Both the position numbers and the translations under genes were made by a program. From contig CAMFRR010000003.1 of NCBI GenBank assembly GCA_945982095.1, positions 1 to 14,885 of the forward strand: DNA of 14,885 nucleotides, in the 5' to 3' direction. Of the stretch, positions 8,040 to 14,885 are shown in pieces. The notes beneath the pieces are model-generated. The model saw only the letters and a program-made list of their open reading frames with translations. It had not been told where the DNA came from and searched no databases. Positions within the stretch are counted from its first letter, which is position 1. Each line of letters starts with the position of its first letter. The stretch comes from an uncultured Bacteroidales bacterium. Its GTDB lineage: Bacteria > Bacteroidota > Bacteroidia > Bacteroidales > UBA932.

Positions 8040-11000
8040 TTAGAATTTGATGTTGACATTGAGACCGAAGCTTCTGCGTGAAGGCAGAGAGCCATACTCA
8101 AGGCCCATGCCTGAAGTGTTGTATGCCGAGTCAGGGTCAATGTTAGGTATGTTCTTCCATATGATGAATGGATTTCGTGCTACGGCAGAAAGGCTGAGTC
8201 CTTTGACATAACCGTTGAACCATTTCTGAGGGAAGCTGTAAGTCAGAGTAATCTCACGGCATTTTACGTATGAGTTGTCATAGATGAAAGTGGCGGGAGC
8301 ATTCTTCGAAGCGCTGCGCCAGTACTGCTCAGGGTTGATGGCTATGTCATTAGGACGGGTTGTTCCGTCAGACTCAACGATGACACCTGGAACTATATAG
8401 CCGCCTACACGGCCTTCTGCACGCCACTCAGACAGGCTCATGCCTGCAGCCAGACGCTGCTCTTCTGAAATGTACCATTCCTCACGGCCTGCAACGGTCT
8501 CCATAGCCTTACCGCTGTCGTAAGCAGAGCGCATTGACATTGAGTAGAGGTCGGCTCCGACCTTCACGTCGAATGCAGCAGCCAGACGGAAGCCTTTGTA
8601 TGAGAATGTGGTGTAGAAACCGCCAGTCCAATCCCAAGATGCGTTGCCCAGGGTACGGAGGGTCTCGTCAACCTCAGGAAGACCGGTCTGAGGGTTGATT
8701 ATCACCTCGCCGCTTTCTGTCCTTTTCCAGTCAGGACCCACGATAGAACCGAAGTTTTTGCCCACCTCGGCACCTACGCTGACATTACACCAGGTTGCTT
8801 TCTCAATCTCGAAATAATCCATATCATCAACGAGTGAGAGCACCTTATTGCTGTTCTTCGAGAAGTTCATTCCAAGATCCCAGGCAAAATCGCCTGCCTG
8901 AACTGCACGGCCGTTGATGGCGAGCTCTATACCCTCGTTGCGTATGGCACCTGCATTGATAAGCCTGTACTCATAGCCTGAAGTTGAAGAAGAAGCGAGA
9001 CGTATGATCTGGTCTACTGATTTCTGATTGTAGTATGTGGCGTCGATGCTCAGACGGTTGTTGAAGAACTTGAGCTCGAGACCGGCCTCATAAGATGAAG
9101 TCATTGTAGGCCTGAGGTCTTTGTTAGGCTGGAGATTGCCGTTGATCAGACCTATGGTGTGACCTGGATAAGAGTATGTACCTGTAGTATAGTTGAGAGA
9201 AAGCTGATATGGATCGGTGTCCGAACCTACCTGAGCGAATGAACCGCGAATCTTACCGTAGGTGAGCCAGTCATTCTTAGGAATCCAGTTAGAGAAGATG
9301 ATACTTGCTGAAACTGAAGGATATACATAGATATTATTGCCGGTAGGCAGGGTTGAAGACTGGTCGCCTCGTACTGTAGCCTCAAGATAGTAGGTGTGTT
9401 TGAAACCTACGCTGGCGCTGGCATAGATGGAGTTGATCTGTTTCTTGTAAGAAGCCTCCTGGATGTTCTGCTCCTGGTAGTTCATCATTGCGATGATGCC
9501 TGACAGCTGCTCGCCTGTACCTGTGAGTACGCTTGTCTTGTTGTTTACGCGGAAGAGGTTGGCACCGAGAGTGGCGTTGAAATCCCATTCACCCCATGAA
9601 TTGTTGTACAGGCCGAGAATCTCAGCATTGACAGTCTTGTTGTTGAATACGGAGTTCTGGAGCTGGCCGGCTGCCATACCTGGAGTGGTGCGGGCAACAT
9701 AGTCCTGGAAATCCATGTTGTTGAAGTCAGCGCCCACAGTGCCCTGGATCTTGAAGTTGGAAGTCACATTCCATATGGCCTTGCCTGAAAGACGGAATAT
9801 GTCCTTTGCAGAGAGGTTGAGGTTCTTGTAGAGATCCCAATATGGGTTGCGGTTGTACTGGTCATTACCGTTCCATGGGGCATACTCGCCTGTAGCAGTC
9901 TGGTAATTCTTGAGCCATGCATGATTGTAGGTATTTGCGATGGTCATGAGGTTTTTGCCCACGTTGCTCTGTGAGTCACCGAGTGCAGGACGGTTCTTTA
10001 CATCCTCACGTGTGTAGTTGGCTGTAAAGTCGAGGTCCACCTTGCCGAGAGAAGTGTTCACGCGGAGGTTGAGGTTGTCACGGCTCATCTTAGAATTGGG
10101 AAGTATGTCCCTGTTGCGCATGTCGGTAACAGAGAAGCGCACACCTGTGTTGCCTGTTGTTGTAGAAACGATGGCTGTGTTCTGGGCTGTGAAACCTGTG
10201 CGGAAGAAGCCCTCGGAGTTGTTTGGCTGAATGAGGAAAGGACGCTCAACGTTGTCGAAATAGAGCAGCTCGTTGGTATCGGCCTTTGGGCCCCAGCTCA
10301 TATTTGTCTGAGAAGTGGCAGAGTGAGAATATTTGCCGCCGTTGCCCTGACCATATATAGTCTGGATATTGTCCCATTTGGCGAGCTGTGTATCAACAGT
10401 GAATGAACCGTTGTATTCCACCGCCCATTTTTCTCCGTCAGCTTTCTTGGTGGTGATGAGAATCACACCATGGGAAGCACGTGAACCATAGAGGGCTGAG
10501 GCGGCAGGGCCTTTGAGCACTGTCATGGTCTCGATATCATCAGGGTTGATGGCAGAAATGCCGTCACCGAGGTCGAATCCGCCGCTTTGGCCTGCACTGC
10601 CGAAGTTGGTGTTGTCCAATGGAACGCCGTCCACTACATAGAGAGGCTGGTTGTTGCCTGTCATCTCTGTGTTGCCTCGCAGCATTACACGTGTAGAGCC
10701 TGAAGCGCCACCGGCTGTCTGCTGAACGACCAGACCTGCCACCTTACCGGCAAGGGAGTTGACCACATTGGTTTCTTTGGCTTTTGTGAGTTCCTCGCCC
10801 TTTACCTCGGCAACGCCGTAACCCAGGGCTTTGCGCTCACGTTTCACGCCGAGAGCCGTTACTACCACCTCATCGAGAAGAGTGGCATCATCCTCGAGGG
10901 TTACATTGATCACCGGTCCGGTTACCAGAACCTTGGTGGTTTTGTAGCCCATGAATGAGAACACGAGAGTGTCACCGATCTTGGCCTCTATGCTGTAATT

Positions 11001-11219
11001 GCCGTCGAGGTCGGTGATTGCACCTGTCGTTGTTCCGTCAATCATTACAGAAGCACCTATGATGCCTCCGATAGCATCAGCAACCGTACCGGTCACAGTG
11101 ATGGCGTCCTGCTGCATTGCCATGGGGGACGACTGTGCGGCCTCAGACGGAAGCTGGGCACCCAGACACAGGCCCGTAGCCAATGCCCCAAGAAACATAA
11201 TACGATAAGCTTTGTTCAT
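8040..11219 (-). CDS. SusC/RagA-type TonB-dependent outer-membrane transporter
   Basis: This 1059-residue outer-membrane transporter imports oligosaccharides using energy passed by TonB-ExbBD. A hydrophobic signal sequence occupies about residues 1-28. A carboxypeptidase-regulatory-like beta domain follows (about 40-108, with VTGTVADAIGGIIGASV, DLDGNYSI and the hallmark FSFMGYKTTKV). A TonB-box-like LDEVVVTALG lies at 115-124. The plug domain (about 128-258) has SLAGKVAGLVVQQ, VMLRGN, PLYVVDGVPLD and IETMTVLKGPAASALYGSRA, all SusC signatures. The rest is a 22-strand beta-barrel ending in the outer-membrane C-terminal Phe (NVNIKF). The length is typical. A linker of about 15 residues between the signal and the first domain is slightly longer than usual. 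It starts 27 bp after the GH5 stop and precedes its SusD partner by 23 bp. Confidence 0.97.
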   Translation of the reverse strand: MNKAYRIMFLGALATGLCLGAQLPSEAAQSSPMAMQQDAITVTGTVADAIGGIIGASVMIDGTTTGAITDLDGNYSIEAKIGDTLVFSFMGYKTTKVLVTGPVINVTLEDDATLLDEVVVTALGVKRERKALGYGVAEVKGEELTKAKETNVVNSLAGKVAGLVVQQTAGGASGSTRVMLRGNTEMTGNNQPLYVVDGVPLDNTNFGSAGQSGGFDLGDGISAINPDDIETMTVLKGPAASALYGSRASHGVILITTKKADGEKWAVEYNGSFTVDTQLAKWDNIQTIYGQGNGGKYSHSATSQTNMSWGPKADTNELLYFDNVERPFLIQPNNSEGFFRTGFTAQNTAIVSTTTGNTGVRFSVTDMRNRDILPNSKMSRDNLNLRVNTSLGKVDLDFTANYTREDVKNRPALGDSQSNVGKNLMTIANTYNHAWLKNYQTATGEYAPWNGNDQYNRNPYWDLYKNLNLSAKDIFRLSGKAIWNVTSNFKIQGTVGADFNNMDFQDYVARTTPGMAAGQLQNSVFNNKTVNAEILGLYNNSWGEWDFNATLGANLFRVNNKTSVLTGTGEQLSGIIAMMNYQEQNIQEASYKKQINSIYASASVGFKHTYYLEATVRGDQSSTLPTGNNIYVYPSVSASIIFSNWIPKNDWLTYGKIRGSFAQVGSDTDPYQLSLNYTTGTYSYPGHTIGLINGNLQPNKDLRPTMTSSYEAGLELKFFNNRLSIDATYYNQKSVDQIIRLASSSTSGYEYRLINAGAIRNEGIELAINGRAVQAGDFAWDLGMNFSKNSNKVLSLVDDMDYFEIEKATWCNVSVGAEVGKNFGSIVGPDWKRTESGEVIINPQTGLPEVDETLRTLGNASWDWTGGFYTTFSYKGFRLAAAFDVKVGADLYSMSMRSAYDSGKAMETVAGREEWYISEEQRLAAGMSLSEWRAEGRVGGYIVPGVIVESDGTTRPNDIAINPEQYWRSASKNAPATFIYDNSYVKCREITLTYSFPQKWFNGYVKGLSLSAVARNPFIIWKNIPNIDPDSAYNTSGMGLEYGSLPSRRSFGLNVNIKF

Positions 11220-11246
11220 CTTGTGTAAATATTTAGTTAATGATTT

Positions 11247-12527
11247 CTATTTCGCTTCCGGAGCTCTGTTGTAAATGCTTGGCAGAGTGTAGGCAGGATC
11301 ATTGTTGTTCCAACTGTCTATGATTATGCGCACTATCTCTTCAGCATTGTTGATGAACTTGCCGTTGTCGTGCCTTATAAGGCCAAAAGCTTCTTCGCCG
11401 GTGCCGGGATTTGCATTGTCCCAGACAAAGACAGGCATCTTGTGATTCCTCAACGATTTCACGGTATATTCCAGATAATATTTCCTGAATTCCTCAGCCT
11501 TCTTTGTGTTGCGGTGCACACAGCCGTACTCACCCACATACACAGGCACTCCCCTGCGCACGAATTTGTTGTAGAGGGCATCGAGGGTGGCATTGTAGTC
11601 TTCCTCTCCCTTGCTGTCAGGCACTATGTCCTTACCGCTGTGACCCCATTCGCTATATTTGGCGCTGCCGGCATAATCCCAAGGATCATAGATATGCACA
11701 GACACAAGAAGGCGGTTGGCTGCGCTGTCCTCAGGAAGCCTCAGATACTTGACAGCCTTGTCGGGCTGGCATACGAAACTTGGTATGCCTATGTACCTTG
11801 TGGCGTTGTTGCCTCCTGTAGAACGTATGATGTCCACACAGAGCTGATTCCAATCGTTAAGGGTGCGGTACATAGCTCCACCGTCAGTAAGGTTCTCTCC
11901 CCCGCCCCAGTTGCCGTCCTGAATCTCATTCAGAACCTCGAACATGAGCCAGTCGCCCTCATTCTGGAAACGGTTGGCAATCTGCATCCACACCATTGCA
12001 AGCTTCTGCATGATTTCAGTATTTTTCTGCTCGTCTTTGGCTGCTGCCGGGAGGTCCAGCCAATGATAGGCCTGACGGCTCAAATCCTTTTCGGCGCCGA
12101 AACCGTCATGATGTATGTTGATGATAACTTTCAGGTCATTGTCGTGAGCCCAGGACACCACCTCTGCAATGCGGTCCATCCAGGCTTTCTCAATGCGGTA
12201 TTCAGGCGCCTTGCCAATGTGGCCCATCCATGTGACAGGAATGCGCACGCTGGAAAAACCTGCAGCCTTGAGCCTCTTGAACAGTTCAGGGGTAACTTTA
12301 GGATTGCCCCAAAGGGTTTCGCCGCTTATGCCTTCCACATGAGCGTCGAAGCTGTTACCCAGATTCCAGCCCACTCCTAAGCTGAGGGCATAAGCAATCG
12401 CCTCAGACTCAAGCGGTTTAGGCTCGGGCACAGGTGCAGGCTGAGCGCATGCTGCCATTGGGAAGATGATGGCGGCAAGAACGACGGACATTACAGTCGT
12501 CAAAATGCTTTTCATACGGTAAATCAT
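11247..12527 (-). CDS. GH5 endo-beta-glucanase (probably subfamily 4), exported
   Basis: This 426-residue glycoside hydrolase family 5 enzyme is inferred to cut internal beta-1,4-glucan bonds (cellulose, mixed-linkage glucan or xyloglucan backbone). The fold is a single TIM barrel after the signal. Motifs are GVGWNLGNSFDA (51-62), ETLWGNPKVT (70-79), SVRIPVTW (93-100), VIINIHHD (134-141), FEVLNE with acid/base E201, HIYDPWDY (278-285), VYVGEYG with nucleophile E333, and PVFVWDN (365-371). GWNLGN with ETxWGNP points to subfamily 4. The signal ends MAACAQP: lipidation at C27 would put it on the outer membrane, while cleavage after ACA would release it. Start choice is uncertain: M1 (12527) or M5 (12515) both give a usable signal, and neither has a clear Shine-Dalgarno. 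It begins 5 bp after the GH94 stop, so the two are translated from one transcript. No accessory binding module is present. Confidence 0.93.
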   Translation of the reverse strand: MIYRMKSILTTVMSVVLAAIIFPMAACAQPAPVPEPKPLESEAIAYALSLGVGWNLGNSFDAHVEGISGETLWGNPKVTPELFKRLKAAGFSSVRIPVTWMGHIGKAPEYRIEKAWMDRIAEVVSWAHDNDLKVIINIHHDGFGAEKDLSRQAYHWLDLPAAAKDEQKNTEIMQKLAMVWMQIANRFQNEGDWLMFEVLNEIQDGNWGGGENLTDGGAMYRTLNDWNQLCVDIIRSTGGNNATRYIGIPSFVCQPDKAVKYLRLPEDSAANRLLVSVHIYDPWDYAGSAKYSEWGHSGKDIVPDSKGEEDYNATLDALYNKFVRRGVPVYVGEYGCVHRNTKKAEEFRKYYLEYTVKSLRNHKMPVFVWDNANPGTGEEAFGLIRHDNGKFINNAEEIVRIIIDSWNNNDPAYTLPSIYNRAPEAK

Positions 12528-12532
12528 ATTTG

Positions 12533-14885
12533 TCAGAGTGTTATTGTTATTTCGTGCTTGCCGGCCTTATATGGGATGAATACAGGCTTGTCTGCCTTGT
12601 TCTTGCCCATAGGGTTCAGAACCTTGATTGTGTACTCTGCATCACGGAAGCGGCGCTTAACGCTATATTCCTTGAGAGTCTTTGGAAGACAAGGGTCTAT
12701 GATGAGGCCATTGTAGTCAGGATGTATTCCGAGAATATATTGGGTGATGGTAATCCAGTTCCAGGCTGCTGTACCGGTGAGCCATGAATTCTTGGCCTCG
12801 CCCGGAAGAGCCGACTCCTTGCCTGAAATGCATTGTGCATATACGTATGGTTCGGTACGGTGCAGTTTCTGGTCCCTGATCCATGCCGGAGCTATCTTTG
12901 TGTAGTGCTCCCAGGCATCATCTCCCCTTCCGCACAAAGTCTCGGCTATGATAACCCAAGGGTTGTTGTGGCAGAATATTCCGCCGTTCTCCTTATAACC
13001 CATAGGGTATGAAGTCTGTTCGCCAAGTTCTATGTGGTACTCGGTGTATGCAGGGTAATTCAGCACCATTCCATGCTCGCTGTCAAGCCAGGTCTTCACG
13101 GAATCCAGAGCCCTCTGCGGCATATTTTCATCTTCGCCTATCTGTGCCATTGCGCACCAGCCCTGGCTCTCAATGAATATCTTGCCCTCTTTGTTCTGCG
13201 ACGATCCCACTTTATTGCCGAAGTAGTCATATGCACGCAGATACCATTCTCCATCCCAGCCTGCCTTCTTGACTGCATCCACCATGGTGTCTATCTCTGC
13301 CTGGGCCCTTGCAGCCTCGTCGTCCATACCGCGTTCCTTGCACAGACCAACATATTGACGTCCGCAGAACACGAAGAGACCGGCAATCATGAGAGACTCA
13401 GCCTTGCTGCCTCCGGTAACATTGCCTGTGGTCTGGAAAGATTCGTTAGGGTCTTCTGAGAAGCAATTCAGATTGAGACAGTCGTTCCAGTCGGCACGGC
13501 CTATAAGAGGAAGACCATGAGGACCCAGATTCTCTATCACATGATTGAAAGACCTTCTCAGGTGCTCCATGAGTGAAACCTCGCTGCCTGGCTTATTGTC
13601 AAATGGCACCATCTCATCAAGAACGGACATGTCTCCTGTCTCCTTGATATATGCCACAGTGCCGAATATCAGCCACATAGGGTCATCATTGAAGCCTCCG
13701 CCTATATCATTGTTTCCCCTTTTGGTAAGAGGCTGATACTGGTGGTAGCAGGCTCCGTCAGGGAACTGGGTCGAGGCTATGTCAATTATGCGCTCCCGGG
13801 CCCTGGAAGGCACCTGATGCACGAATCCCACGAGATCTTGGTTTGAATCCCGGAAGCCCATGCCACGGCCTATGCCCGATTCGAAGAAACTGGCTGAACG
13901 TGAGAAGCAGAAGGTTATCATGCACTGGTACTGATTCCATATGTTCACCATGCGGTTCAGGCGCTCATCCGGGCTGCTTATGCTGAACTTGTCCAGAAGC
14001 TCATCCCAATAACTCCTTAACTCTGCGAAAGCCTCATCCACAGCCTCTACCTCAGAAAAGCGGCTTATGAGGGCATGGGCCTTTTCCTTGTTTATCACTG
14101 AATGCGACTCCCATTTGCTGTCCTTGTCGTTCTCGACATATGCCAATACGAAAACGAAGTCCTTGCTCTCACCGGGCTGGAGAGTAATTTCCAGACAATG
14201 GGAGGCTATAGGGCTCCATCCGTGAGCCACACTGTTTTTTGGTTTTCCTGCCGCAACGGCTTCAGGAGCATCAAATCCGTTATACATTCCTATGAAGGCC
14301 TCCCTGTCGGTGTCGAAACCGACTGTGGCTGCGTTCACGCTGTAGAAAGCATAATGATTGCGGCGCTCGCGATATTCCGTCTTATGGTAAAGGGCAGTAA
14401 ACTCTCCATTCTGTTCAACTTCCACCTCGCCGGTAGAAAGGTTGCGCTGGAAATTCTCCATATCGGTTGAAGCATTCCACAGGCACCACTCTATAAAGGA
14501 GAATACTTTGAGGGTTTTGGTCTCCGAACTGCGGTTGGTGAGGGTGAGTTTCTGCACCTCTGCCCAAGTGTGCATCGGAACAAAGAAAAGGGCTGAAGCC
14601 TCAACTCCGTTCTTGGCAGCTGTGATACGGGTATAACCCATACCATGTCGACACTCATAACTGTCAAGAACGGTTTTGCAAGGCTTCCAGCCCGGGTTCC
14701 ACAAAACATCACCATCTACTATATAAAAGTACTTTCCGCCGTTGTCCATAGGCACACCGTTGTAACGGTAACGGGTAATCCTGCGGAACTTGGCATCCTT
14801 GTAGAAAGAATAACCTCCGGCGGTGTTGCTCATCAAAGAAAAGAAATCCTCATTGCCGAGATAGTTAATCCAAGGCCAGGGAGTC
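12533..14885 (-). CDS. GH94 cellobiose-phosphorylase-like enzyme (N-terminus cut by window)
   Basis: This glycoside hydrolase family 94 phosphorylase is expected in the cytoplasm to convert cellobiose plus phosphate into alpha-glucose 1-phosphate and glucose. The frame stays open to the right edge: the first complete codons read [15 protein letters not shown], a conserved start region of this family, so only about 15-25 residues are missing. The TTG at 14836 is not the start. The 783 visible residues suit a cellobiose phosphorylase (~800-820) better than the longer cellodextrin phosphorylases. Landmarks are [24 protein letters not shown], the [10 protein letters not shown] region, and [10 protein letters not shown], whose Asp (codon 13481-13483) matches the family's catalytic acid. 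No signal peptide appears in the visible part. It is the first gene seen in the operon, 5 bp before GH5. The exact disaccharide (cellobiose, laminaribiose and others occur in GH94) is inferred from the neighbours. Confidence 0.93.
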   Translation of the reverse strand, partial: TPWPWINYLGNEDFFSLMSNTAGGYSFYKDAKFRRITRYRYNGVPMDNGGKYFYIVDGDVLWNPGWKPCKTVLDSYECRHGMGYTRITAAKNGVEASALFFVPMHTWAEVQKLTLTNRSSETKTLKVFSFIEWCLWNASTDMENFQRNLSTGEVEVEQNGEFTALYHKTEYRERRNHYAFYSVNAATVGFDTDREAFIGMYNGFDAPEAVAAGKPKNSVAHGWSPIASHCLEITLQPGESKDFVFVLAYVENDKDSKWESHSVINKEKAHALISRFSEVEAVDEAFAELRSYWDELLDKFSISSPDERLNRMVNIWNQYQCMITFCFSRSASFFESGIGRGMGFRDSNQDLVGFVHQVPSRARERIIDIASTQFPDGACYHQYQPLTKRGNNDIGGGFNDDPMWLIFGTVAYIKETGDMSVLDEMVPFDNKPGSEVSLMEHLRRSFNHVIENLGPHGLPLIGRADWNDCLNLNCFSEDPNESFQTTGNVTGGSKAESLMIAGLFVFCGRQYVGLCKERGMDDEAARAQAEIDTMVDAVKKAGWDGEWYLRAYDYFGNKVGSSQNKEGKIFIESQGWCAMAQIGEDENMPQRALDSVKTWLDSEHGMVLNYPAYTEYHIELGEQTSYPMGYKENGGIFCHNNPWVIIAETLCGRGDDAWEHYTKIAPAWIRDQKLHRTEPYVYAQCISGKESALPGEAKNSWLTGTAAWNWITITQYILGIHPDYNGLIIDPCLPKTLKEYSVKRRFRDAEYTIKVLNPMGKNKADKPVFIPYKAGKHEITITL

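Noticed and set aside
11370..12380. Long plus-strand open frame (336 codons) opposite the GH5 gene
   Set aside because: It lies in exact codon register with GH5 on the other strand. Its lack of stops only means GH5 avoids TTA, CTA and TCA codons over this stretch. The predicted protein has no recognisable domain, and GH5 is well supported by catalytic motifs.
12533..14836. TTG at 14836 as start of the GH94 gene
   Set aside because: The frame remains open to the window edge and encodes the conserved family N-terminal motif [10 protein letters not shown] upstream of the TTG, so the real start is beyond 14885.
1..14885. Search for tRNA or rRNA genes, CRISPR arrays, insertion sequences and prophage genes
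   Set aside because: Coding genes fill almost the whole window and the gaps are at most 105 bp. They contain only the two terminators described; no transposase, spacer-repeat pattern or RNA gene was recognised by eye.

Overview
The window looks like a piece of a Bacteroidales (Bacteroidota) chromosome. The evidence is a SusC/SusD pair with Bacteroidota-type lipoprotein signals, a GroEL with the family's GGMGGMM tail, and start codons preceded by AT-rich leaders, mostly without a clear Shine-Dalgarno sequence. I cannot name the genus. A gut or rumen plant-fibre degrader is the natural inference.

Layout: the left edge (1-984, + strand) is the C-terminal 60% of groEL, cut by the window. It meets, tail to tail, a run of seven minus-strand genes filling 1082-14885. 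The 97-bp gap between them holds a hairpin with a T-tract on both sides, which should stop transcription from both directions. In transcription order the minus-strand genes are: a GH94 cellobiose-phosphorylase-like enzyme (5' end outside the window), a GH5 endo-beta-glucanase, a SusC-type TonB-dependent transporter, a SusD-like glycan-binding lipoprotein, a SusE/F-position surface glycan-binding lipoprotein with a tandemly duplicated module, a GPH-family sugar:cation symporter, and a GH3 beta-glucosidase. Gaps are 3-27 bp except one of 105 bp, between the glycan-binding protein and the symporter, which contains a strong intrinsic terminator or attenuator.

Together these form a polysaccharide utilization locus (PUL) for a beta-glucan, most likely beta-1,4-containing (cellulose oligomers, mixed-linkage glucan or a xyloglucan-like backbone). 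Inferred flow: the GH5 enzyme cuts the polymer, probably at the cell surface. The SusE/F-like protein and SusD hold the products and SusC imports them. The periplasmic GH3 enzyme trims oligosaccharides. The GPH symporter carries disaccharide (or glucose) into the cytoplasm, where GH94 splits the disaccharide with phosphate, giving glucose 1-phosphate plus glucose. Hydrolysis and phosphorolysis therefore coexist in one locus. No regulator is visible, and the promoter of the leading gene lies beyond the right edge.

Most of this is a recognisable PUL rather than an unknown system. The least ordinary parts are the glycan-binding protein with two ~104-residue modules sharing an exact 101-bp block, the terminator placed inside the operon, and the pairing of a GH94 with a periplasmic GH3. 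Stretches without a gene are all under 110 bp.
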